A stretch of 11,532 nt of DNA from Entrophospora sp. SA101 (lineage: Eukaryota; Glomeromycota; Glomeromycetes; Entrophosporales; Entrophosporaceae), in assembly GCA_958430865.1 (NCBI GenBank), contig CAUDNR010001730.1, forward strand, positions 1-11,532. Direction: 5' to 3'. A program made the position numbers and the translations under genes. Positions 1 to 8,825 of this stretch are shown here, piece by piece; within the stretch, counting starts at the first letter, position 1; each line of letters begins with the position of its first letter. The notes under the pieces are model-generated. The model was given only the letters and a program-made list of their open reading frames with translations. It ran no database searches and was not told where the DNA came from.

Positions 1-340
1 TATTTAATATTAATAATCAAGGTTTATTATACTTGCTTTATTCATTCTTCTCATGCTATAGTGAAATCTAATTTCATATCTGTTTTTTATTTACTGCAGT
101 TAATTTTTATCATAAATTATATACAAGGACGAATATAAGCAAGCTACAAACAAGCTAATATAAATTTCATTTTTTTTTATTTATATACATATTAAAAATT
201 TTAAATTATACACAAGGGTTAAAGTCATGAAAAATTTCAATTTTATTGAAAAAATAATAAAAAGACACTAATATACAAATTAGAAAAAGAAATTATCAAG
301 TCCAATATATTAAGTTTAAATGTTGGATTTCCAATTAGTA
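1..340. other. AT-rich stretch without a gene
   Basis: This stretch is very AT-rich with homopolymer runs and no convincing coding frame on either strand. Near 240-250 the minus strand reads AATAAA. It could be the poly(A) signal of the possible terminal exon at 341-392, about 95 nt beyond its stop codon. Nothing else is recognised. Confidence 0.4.
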
Positions 341-392
341 TTAGCCTCTTGGTGTTTTTCCGTAGCTTCTTGGGGTGGCTCTTGGGTCGTAT
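341..392 (-). CDS. Possible 3'-terminal exon of an unidentified gene
   Basis: On the minus strand a splice-acceptor-like CTATTTAG (ending at 393) is followed by one nucleotide completing a codon, then YDPRATPRSYGKTPRG and a TAA stop at 343-341. The composition is GC-richer and more protein-like than its surroundings. An AATAAA about 95 nt beyond the stop on the same strand would suit a polyadenylation signal. The Arg/Gly/Pro/Tyr-rich tail resembles C-termini of RNA-binding proteins, but no family is recognised. No upstream exon is visible: the sequence just 5' of it (421-894 on the plus strand) is a repeat-like block. It may be the orphan end of a gene interrupted by an insertion, or a chance open frame. 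No start codon lies within it. Confidence 0.25.
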
Positions 393-420
393 CTAAATAG
401 AATTAGATGAAGGTTAGTCA

Positions 421-780
421 AAAGTATGACTAAACAAGTTGAGAGACATTAGGAAGGACGTTCACAGCAGGCCGTCCACCGTACGCTGGGCCTACGTATC
501 TAATCAGGTCTGGAATACCCACTCAGAATCAGATACCCAGGGCTGATACCCAATCAGATACCCCAACTGGTAACTTTCGCAAGCTGTGGCCACGAAGTGC
601 TTCCAGTTCCTATTTAAGGCCCCAAATAACTTCCATAGACCCAGAATAACCATATACATTCCAGAATCAGTCCAGCCAGACTAATCCAAAATTTTAGGAT
701 AATTGTGAACCCCAGATGTAACCGAAGCAACCTAGACAGGCTCAATCCATATATACAATTATCCTAGAGCCTATTTCCAT
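421..780 (+). repeat. LTR-like, GC-richer repeat block with TATA-like box
   Basis: This block is clearly less AT-rich than its flanks. It has four spaced GATACCC/AATACCC motifs (about 513-563), a TATA-like TATTTAAG at 611-618 in a GC-richer context, and a 12-bp inverted repeat, TAGGATAATTGT (695-706) against ACAATTATCCTA (755-766). Part of the block recurs at 821-894. Short repeated enhancer-like motifs followed by a TATA box are what one expects of the U3/R part of an LTR retrotransposon. No paired LTR, tRNA primer-binding site or target-site duplication could be fixed, so the LTR call is inference. Confidence 0.35.
467..584 (+). repeat. Direct repeat, copy 1
   Basis: Two segments here recur downstream. 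The first, at 467-495 (GCAGGCCGTCCACC then GTACGCTGGGCCTAC), matches 821-849 with one mismatch. The second, at 557-584 (core AACTGGTAACTTTCGCAAGC), matches 868-894 with a one-base length difference. In this copy the two segments are 61 nt apart and carry the GATACCC motifs between them. In the downstream copy only 18 nt separate them. Confidence 0.8.
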
Positions 781-820
781 TGGGAGCACATGACTGGGTA
801 ATGAATCAATCTTCACATAT

Positions 821-894
821 GCAGGCCGTCCACCGTACGCTGGGTCTACACAGAAATCCCAAGTTCCGATACCCAACTGGTAACTTTCGCAAGC
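821..894 (+). repeat. Direct repeat, copy 2 (internally shortened)
   Basis: This is the second copy of the segments at 467-584, about 354 nt downstream and missing roughly 43 nt of the interior. After 894 the sequence diverges: copy 1 goes on to GTGGCCACGAAG, this copy to AACAAGTTCATG. A 75-codon open frame crosses the copy, but its translation resembles nothing and it is treated as chance. Confidence 0.8.
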
Positions 895-1466
895 AACAAG
901 TTCATGAATCATGTTTATGGGGACACAAGCTTCGCTTTAATCGGGACTTCTCAGTACTTGCCTTTATTACTAGTCTTCCTTTGGTTGCCATTTCGGCTTT
1001 ACAATAAGTTGATGTCAGGTGTTGTTGATACAGGGGATTTGTCTTCATGTAGAATATTTTGAAAAAGAGGAAAAGAAAGAGCTTTTTTAATAAGAAAATG
1101 AATCTTGTGAACAAACGCGTTGTGAGTAAAATAATAACAAAAACAAAAAATAACAAACTAAAAAATAATAATAACAAACAAAAAAATAATAACAACACGA
1201 AAAAATAATTTATCATGGTATTTTTTTGCGACTAAATTAGTAATTTTTTTTGCAGATTTCATAATAACCAAAAAATCTTGTTTCATTTAAAATATTTGAT
1301 TTCGAATACTTTATTATTATATTATTATTATCCATTCTCATCCTAATTTCGAACTTTAAATGATGAATTAGTTTCAAAAACAAATCAATCGCCCCGGGAC
1401 ACAACAATACAACGCAATCAACTTCAAGGAAAATTTATTATAACCAATCCAAAGTTCTAGATAGAC
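895..1466. other. AT-rich, low-complexity gene-free stretch
   Basis: From about 1120 to 1215 the plus strand is a run of AAC/AAT/AAA trinucleotides, which makes a long but meaningless Leu/Phe/Val-rich minus-strand frame. An ATT microsatellite follows near 1310-1332. A short GC-richer patch (GCCCCGGGACAC) lies at about 1391. No gene is recognised. Confidence 0.5.
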
Positions 1467-1790
1467 TTATCTCCTTGTTGTTTCCAATTCTTGTACTTTG
1501 TCAAGAATTTCACTTATCGCTGCGAGGTAGCTTTTGGTTAATACCGATTGTTTTACATTTATGGTCGAGTTTGAATAGCTATGCTCGTCGATTAATTGCA
1601 AGCTTTCATATTCAATTAATTTATTTTTCCTCGGCAATCCGTAAGCACTTTATAGTAAATGTGGCCCTTTTAGAAAGCGACAATGTCTCTTCTAAAACTC
1701 CTTTTTTTACTTACTTTTACTTTCTTTGGCTGCTTAAAAACTTGGCTAATTTTCTTTTAACAGCCAACAGTTATTTTAACAATATGTTTG
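1467..1790 (-). pseudogene. Frameshifted coding relic, family unknown
   Basis: Two overlapping minus-strand frames together read like one decayed protein. Frame A gives an Arg/Lys-rich segment (LLAVKRKLAKFLSSQRK), two stops, then GVLEETLSLSKRATFTIK...RIAEEK and a stop at about 1621. Frame B continues from there with KLIEYESLQLIDEHSYSN..., passes KSYLAAISEILDKVQELE and ends at a TAA at 1467-1469. The charged, helical, Leu-heptad character and the clean hand-over between frames suggest a real ancestral protein carrying a frameshift and two stops. The setting next to an LTR-like block suggests a mobile-element protein, possibly gag-like, but no domain is recognised. The plus-strand open frame across the same bases (Phe/Leu-rich) is best seen as its shadow. 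Confidence 0.3.
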
Positions 1791-2188
1791 GTTAATAAAT
1801 AACACTTTACGTTTACAAAAAGTTTTACACTTAACAAAACTTAAACCTTTGCTTCTTTACTAAGCAAAATAAAATATCGCTACCGTTGTTACGCTACAAC
1901 ATTAATACCGAGCCTCAGAGTTCTAATAACAAATCGACAATTAAACCCTACTGTTTAATGGGGTAGTTCTGAAATTAATCAACTGGTTGGAAAATGTGGT
2001 TATATTAATTAGCACAGCGGAACATCAAAGTACAGCTGGTAAAGATCGAATAGCTATGGGGACATTTATGTTTGCCGAATATCCTGTCTGATCTACTAGA
2101 CTGGGCGCGTAAGGGATGGGGACTCAAGTTGGTGGCAACAACAATAATAACATTAATAATAATCAAATTTATCCCATTAATTTATTTA

Positions 2189-2191
<3 letters not shown>
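1791..2191. other. Gene-free stretch, possible repeat debris
   Basis: No gene is recognised. Between about 1980 and 2140 composition is more balanced and short open frames of 25-45 codons occur on both strands, for example a plus-strand frame containing TAGKDRIAMGTFMFAEYPV and a minus-strand frame containing LSPHPLRAQSSRSDRIFGK. These could be remnants of a mobile element. They lack start context and family motifs. Confidence 0.3.

Positions 2192-2221
<30 letters not shown>
2192..2221. repeat. (TA)15 microsatellite
   Basis: Fifteen uninterrupted TA units lie 36 bp beyond the LUC7 stop codon, in its presumed 3' untranslated or downstream region. It should be length-variable between isolates. 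Confidence 0.95.
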
Positions 2222-2225
<4 letters not shown>

Positions 2226-2256
2226 AAATAAAATTCTACTTTATATATATTACAAC

Positions 2257-4300
2257 TTAATGTCTTCTTCTTGGTGGACTTCTTGAACGTCTTCTATACC
2301 CACTACTACGTCTATCAGGTGACTTTGATCTTGATCTCCTATCATAATGTCTTCGTTCACTAAAAAAATAAAAATTTAAACCCTCTTTTTTTCTTTCAAA
2401 TAATCCAATTGAGCAGATAAATAAATAAATAAATAAATTATTAGCTTACTATTCACTTCTCCCGCTGCTGCCACGATGATCTCGATATCTATCACGATCG
2501 TAACTACCACGATCTCTATCACGATCATAATAACTTCTTCCCTCATCTCTTAGGTCTGGAACAGCAGTAGCAACTTGGTCTCTATTTTTTTCTTTAAGTT
2601 CTTTTAACAAATCTCGAATTTTTAAATATCCAAGATGCATCTAAATTTTTTTTTTAAAAAAAAAAATATCCGGATAAATTAAATAATAATTAGATTGAAT
2701 GATTGATTATTAGTTAATTGTAATAAAAAAGTACCTTTCCACCAAAATGATCAGCCAGCCTTATTTATTATTATTAAAATATTAATAATACGTTAATACA
2801 AATTTACATGTAAATAAATCAATTAATTGGATTTAATTGATTAAATTTTTTCACCTTCGATCTGAATCAAAAATTGATAAATAAGCACTACAAACTTCAC
2901 AGACACGTAGTTTTTGTTGTTGTGAAGGACTTCCACCTTCCATGGTGTTCTTGAGTTCTTTCTGCATACATTAACAAATCATATATTAATTGTGGTGATG
3001 ATTAAATAATTAATTAAATATTAATAACAATAAAAAAATAAAATATAGCAACCTCTTTATCTGCTTTTTGTCCTTTTTTTATATCAACTTCGTGTAATCT
3101 ATCCATAGATTCTGTAACTTTGCCTTCTTCACCTGTAATCCCAAGATTCGAAAAAATTAATATTCATAACCCCATAAATAAACGAACGAACGAACAAACA
3201 AACAAACAATTCTTTACCGAGTACTTCAACTTCTTTAGTTAATTCTGATATTTCAGACGCTAGATTCTCAATCTCTTTGGTCTACACGAATATAAGTATT
3301 ATAAACATACTCACATACAAAAAAAATATATATGTGAGATAAATAAATAAATAAGAAGAATACCAATTGAGTGATTTTAGCATTATCTTCGGGAGTTTTA
3401 TCAAGACGTTTTTGTGCACCTGATATTTTTCTATCACAATCTGAAACAAAATTTCCTAGACTTCGTTCAAATTCCAGTTCATAATCAACTTCTTTTTGTT
3501 TCTTTGCCTCTTCATATTCCGATTTCAATTTTTCTGAATGAATTTTAGGACATGGTCCAAGATCCATTTTCTATATTATTATTACATATTAATAATAATA
3601 TAATATAAATCTTTGTTTAAGAAAACAAGAAAAGTGTAGATTCAGAAATTCAAATAAATAAAAATAATAGCAATGATAGAATTATAATAGTTATAATATA
3701 AGGTTTCAACCGTATTTCTGTTTTTATTTTTTTAAAGATTTATTTTTTTAAAATATTATTAAATTTATTTTTTAATTATTTTGAATGAAAGAAATAAAGA
3801 ATGAAGGGAGAAAGGAAGTAAGGAAGGAAGAAAATAGGAGAAAAAAAACGATAGACAATATTTGTCAGAAAGAAGGCCAGTTAGACATCTTTACTACTAA
3901 TTTTGTAAGTTTTGAGACTATTGAAAGTGATAAAATTATTTAATAAAATAATTTAAATAAAATATAAAAAAAACATAAACGCGTACGTCTTTTTTTTTAT
4001 AATATTTATTTATCTATTTAATTTTTACTATTTAATAAAGGAAAAAAAACTTACGTGAAAAGTTCATGTGGGCAAAGTCCACAAAGATGATTTCGACAAA
4101 CTTTTTCATCACTATATTTCATATGATCTGGAATACCACCCATAGCTTCTGCTCCCATTAAAGCCTTATGTGTATATATATAGAGAATGACAAAAAATAA
4201 TGTAAAAATTCAAATACATAATCTATCAATTTTCGTAATGGTTAATAGATACTAATTTTAACCAACTAACCTCTAAAGCTTTCCTAGCTTCTGCAGCCAT
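2257..4300 (-). CDS. LUC7: LUC7-like U1 snRNP splicing factor, ten exons
   Basis: The product is a LUC7-family protein of 307 residues (924 coding nt), a U1 snRNP component that helps select 5' splice sites in the nucleus. Exons in transcript order on the minus strand: 4300-4271, 4164-4055, 3717-3711, 3570-3364, 3281-3218, 3132-3053, 2961-2855, 2759-2735, 2640-2450, 2359-2257. All introns are GT-AG and all phases match. The N-terminus starts MAAEARKALEALMGAEA. The first zinc finger is CCCH with Cys33, Cys41, Cys56 and His60, containing the family signature MDLGPC. A charged helical region spans about 60-175 (coiled-coil-like). The second finger is C2H2 with Cys187, Cys190, His206 and His212 (VCEVCSAYL... 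ADHFGGKMHLGY). The C-terminus (about 240-307) is rich in RD, DRY and RS/SPPRRR, as in LUC7 proteins that contact other SR-type factors. The start is the first ATG giving the family N-terminus. Family membership is secure. The tiny third exon was found by splice-site and phase logic. Confidence 0.93.
3711..3717 (-). other. LUC7: 7-nt microexon (LUC7 exon 3)
   Basis: Exon 2 ends in phase 2 (codon start AC) and exon 4 begins in phase 0 with AAA ATG GAT, so a direct join shifts the frame. On the minus strand AAATACG is flanked by ACAG before and GTTGAA after. Inserted, it completes the frame as Thr-Asn-Thr followed by Lys-Met-Asp-Leu-Gly. The result keeps the usual four-residue spacing between CPHxL[FL] and MDLG in the first LUC7 zinc finger. 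Its flanking introns (337 and 140 nt) are the longest in the gene. The others are 82-106 nt. Confidence 0.85.
3783..3848 (-). promoter_or_regulatory. Long polypyrimidine tract upstream of the LUC7 microexon
   Basis: The plus strand is almost pure purine here (GAAAG, AAGGAAGG and GGAG blocks), so the LUC7 transcript carries a C/U-rich tract of about 65 nt. It lies in the 337-nt intron and ends about 65 nt before the 7-nt exon. Such tracts bind U2AF and PTB-type proteins. A role in recognising the microexon is inference. A simple low-complexity run is the alternative. Confidence 0.45.
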
Positions 4301-4655
4301 TTTAACAAAAATATTTTTTTAAAAAGATCACAAAAAAGAAAATTTAAAGTTTTTTCCAATTCTATTACTATTTTATTCACAAACCAAATTTGGATTGATT
4401 GAAGATCATTGCTGCGTGCGTTGCAAGAATCATTCTCGCAAAATATTTTTTGAAAAAAAAAAATTACAGGGTATTCATATTTATAATATCCATGTATTAT
4501 ATACAACAATCATTAATAATAAATCTAATTATATATTTCATCTGGTATAGTTGATTCAATTTAGTTTGAATATACAAATGAAATATTCAGTAAATAAAAT
4601 ACTATTAATATATTGTATTTTTATGTTATTATACCGTTATTATTATAATTGCCAA
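4301..4655 (-). promoter_or_regulatory. LUC7 5' flank (leader and promoter region)
   Basis: This is the 355-bp gap between the LUC7 start codon and the end of the kinase pseudogene, both on the minus strand. The 200 bp nearest the start is mixed in composition (GCAACGCACGCAGC near 4410) and probably transcribed leader. The rest is AT-rich. No clear TATA box or factor site stands out. A 78-codon minus-strand open frame crossing it has no protein-like character. Confidence 0.4.
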
Positions 4656-6057
4656 TTATTGTAACTTTATTAGAATTACAGGTTTAGGAGGAGGATTAGT
4701 AAAACTCAATAGTCTATATACTTGTATAACTTGCATATTGGTGAGTTGTTGCTGTTGTATGACTAAATTTAATTTTATTCATTTTATCAAATGCCTCTTT
4801 AATTAATTTTAATTTCTTAAGTTGCTCCTTTGAATAACCCATATAATTTGCTTTTATTAAATCGTCATAATTGAAAGAGCTAAGCCAAAAGTGAACCTCG
4901 TTATAAATATCATCAGCAATTGGACGTTTATCTGGATTTAGCATTCATGCATTTATATGTTAATTTAATGTAAAATTTGGGAGTGTTGCATGAAAATCCT
5001 GGCCGTAATCCTTGAATAATATTAAGCGCAAGTTCGCTATGATGAACAATGTCGTTGAAAGGTTGTCTACCTGTTGAAATCTCTGACATTATTATACCAA
5101 AACTATAAATGTCAGACTTCAATGTATAAGGTTTACCTATCAACACTGGGTGCAATATATGGCAATACCCATACGTAGTATTTGTAGTGCTATCATTGTT
5201 GTCTGGTGGTGACGATGATGATAACGAATCAGCTGGAATTGATAATCCTAAACTGATTACGGTTTTTGATGATATTTTTAGAATATTACCACTATGAAAA
5301 TCACAGTGTAAAAAGTTATAGAAATGAATCTCTTTAGACCGCTAATGATTTCAGGAAGCATGTGAATTTTATGTTTCCATTCAATCAATGTCTTTAAATT
5401 CTGATTTCAAATATTTATGAAGATTTCCATCTTCTGCATATGGCATTGCTATAATATATTCTTTTGTTTTTGGATGTTGTGATACGCCATAAATATTAAT
5501 AATATTTGAAAAACAATCATCAAATCCAAGATAATTTAACAGCTATTATTAATTACAGAGGGATATTAATTTGTTAATATTTTAATAGTGTATTATCGTT
5601 ATTATTAAGATGATTTATCTCTTTTAAAAATTTATCAAACCCATTTTGTGATTTATCTAATCGTTCGAGCACAACTATTCGATCTTTCACCTTCTTTTAT
5701 TATTATTAATATTTATATATTTTATACCATTTGTCCAAGTAGCTCTATATATGGTTGAAAATCCACCTTTACCTATCTCTCCAATATTTTTAAATTTAGC
5801 AAAAGAAATCCATTCGAGATAATATGCATTCTCGAATGATTTAGCATTAAGTTGAGTATCCATGATCAATTAATCAATCGCTTTATTACCCGCTGGTCCA
5901 TCCTTGAGTCAACAGCTGTGGATCACATGATTTACACCATGAATAATTGGTATTATATCTATTACAAATTGAACATTTACCATATTTTTCTTTTCTTCTA
6001 TTCGAAAATCCATTCATTCTCGGTATCGGTAACGACATCATTTGAAGAATCTGACAT
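4656..6057 (-). pseudogene. Decayed TKL-type protein kinase
   Basis: Pieces of one kinase lie in order on the minus strand but in shifting frames. They are an ATG at 6057-6055 with a short acidic N-terminus ending in a stop (WIFE*); a Cys-rich leader (YGKCSICNRYN...WCKSCD) running into TQGWTSG; then, after a frameshift and an in-frame stop, a glycine-rich loop IGKGGFSTIYRATW. A frameshift near 5687 precedes VVLERLDKSQ. YGVSQHPKTKEYIIAMPYAE is followed by a stop near 5380, and two shifts lead to HCDFHSGNIL, SDIYSFGIIMSEISTGRQPF, NPDKRPIADDIY, and a tail SFTNPPPKPV ending at 4656-4658. The leader and kinase layout matches a family greatly expanded in Rhizophagus. Catalytic residues are also lost: the VAxK lysine is Glu (codon 5666-5664), HRD reads HCD, the DFG Asp is absent (VISLGLS) and the APE region is not recognisable. 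One relic intron near 5540 is likely. At least five shifts or stops make this a pseudogene rather than a spliced gene. Confidence 0.82.
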
Positions 6058-6397
6058 TTTTTTATTTCGAATTATTTCAAATCATTTGAATCGAGTGTTC
6101 TTAAATAGTTTAATTACGAAACAAATTAATAAATATTAATAAACATGTTTTTTTGGTATAAAATGAAAAAAAAAATATTCAAATTAATAAGAGAAAGAGT
6201 TTATTATTTATTTCCTTTTTTATAAAAAAAAATGTGCAAATTGTAAACTTTTAGAAATTATGTAATTTGGCATCGATCAACATTCATCATGCTATTATTT
6301 ATTTTATGAAATCTTATGATTTTCGATCCAATCTTTTTTACACTATTTTCTCTATTCTTCTTTATTCTCAATTAACATATTTTAATAATATTTAATA
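6058..6397 (+). promoter_or_regulatory. TPI upstream region
   Basis: This gap of 340 bp separates the divergent kinase pseudogene from the isomerase start codon. It is AT-rich with T-runs (pyrimidine-rich around 6200-6225 and 6345-6370), the latter about 30-50 nt before the ATG and typical of fungal promoters or leaders of strongly expressed genes. No TATA box can be singled out from the AT background. Confidence 0.35.
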
Positions 6398-7773
<1,376 letters not shown>

Positions 7774-7897
7774 TTTTGTTAAAAGATAGTGAGAAAAAAA
7801 AACCCCCCAAGTCATAAAAATATTATTTATATTTTATATCACGTGGTGTTATGTTAAAATAAATAAAAAATGTATTTTTTTCTTTTTTAAAAAAAAA
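7774..7897 (+). promoter_or_regulatory. Short TPI-TAD1 intergenic region with CACGTG
   Basis: Only 124 bp separate the isomerase stop from the TAD1 start. It holds a CACGTG palindrome at 7840-7845, 52 nt before the TAD1 ATG, which is the E-box core bound by fungal bHLH factors and uncommon by chance in such AT-rich DNA. Two overlapping AATAAA hexamers at 7858-7867 could end the isomerase transcript, and a C-run lies near 7802-7808. The 3' end of one transcript and the 5' end of the next probably overlap. The regulatory roles are inferred. Confidence 0.4.
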
Positions 7898-8789
7898 ATG
7901 AATCGACAAATCTTATCATCATCATCTTGGTTTAATGAAATTGAATTTTCCAAACTTGTTACTGAATTATGTCATCAAAAATATAAGTTAATTAATAAAA
8001 GTAAATCATCATCAGTACAAAATTACAATAATAACAACAATAAAGAATGGACTGTTTTAGCTGGAATAGTTTCCTGTACTGTCCGAGGTATTTCAAAAGT
8101 ATTATTGATATTATTGGGCAGTAAGTAATATATTTTTATATTTTATTTATTTTATATAGTTATAGGGGAATATGACTTATCATGTGTATCAATTGGGTAA
8201 TAATATAAATGCATATTTAATCAAAGTTTCTTCAAATATAATAAATATTTATATTTACACATGTATAAATTATTATAAGGAGCGGTTTAAAATGTTTATC
8301 ACAGAACAAACTTTCAAAGAATGGTGACCTTATACATGATAGTCATGCTGAAGTTTTAGCTAAAAGAGCGTTTGTAAAGTGAGGAAAAATCAAGAATATA
8401 AATATATTTTTTTTTGACAAAAGAAACTTTAGACTCTTAACAAAATTATAATTATACAGATTTATTATAAATGAATTAGAGTTAGCACTGAGTTCTCAAT
8501 CAGAATACTTTATTATGAATGATCAATTATCACAAGAGAAGAAGAAGAATAAATTCAAACCATTGTTTAAATTTAAAGACTCTTCTTTAACATTTCATAT
8601 GTACATTAGTCAATCACCATGTAAGGCATTAAATAATAGAAGACAAAATTATAAATAAATGATGGATCACATCTAATGTTGTTATGCATATCTTAATAAT
8701 ATAGGTGGAGATGCGTCAACAATTCCTTTAGCTTCAAAACAATCATCACAAGATGCAGAAATATATCATAATTTATATGATAATATTAC

Positions 8790-8825
<36 letters not shown>

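Noticed and set aside
780..1007. Plus-strand 75-codon open frame
   Set aside because: It starts without an ATG, runs across the duplicated repeat block, and has no recognisable protein character.
902..1216. Minus-strand 104-codon open frame, Leu/Phe/Val-rich, resembling a membrane protein
   Set aside because: It arises from a low-complexity AAC/AAT/AAA run on the other strand. There are no family motifs and the composition is fully explained by the repeat.
1475..1795. Plus-strand 106-codon open frame, Phe/Leu/Ser-rich
   Set aside because: It lies opposite a more protein-like, though frameshifted, minus-strand relic, and its hydrophobic composition fits an antisense shadow.
2072..2260. Plus-strand 62-codon frame ending in an Ile-Tyr repeat
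   Set aside because: Its second half is simply the translated TA microsatellite. It has no ATG start and no homology signal.
3180..3208. CGAA/CAAA tetranucleotide run as a possible regulatory array
   Set aside because: It lies in a LUC7 intron and is an ordinary microsatellite, like the AAAT run at about 2419-2438.
4273..4509. Minus-strand 78-codon frame upstream of LUC7
   Set aside because: It overlaps the first LUC7 exon in another frame and has low-complexity AT-driven composition. It is leader sequence, not a gene.
5852..6139. Plus-strand 95-codon frame over the kinase N-terminus
   Set aside because: The opposite strand encodes the recognisable Cys-rich leader and WTSG motif of the kinase, so this is a shadow.
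8121..8279. A single TAD1 intron from 8121 to 8279, or a frameshift making TAD1 a pseudogene
   Set aside because: The phases do not match across that intron, but the 31-nt exon at 8166-8196 resolves the frame and recovers a conserved block, so no frameshift is needed.
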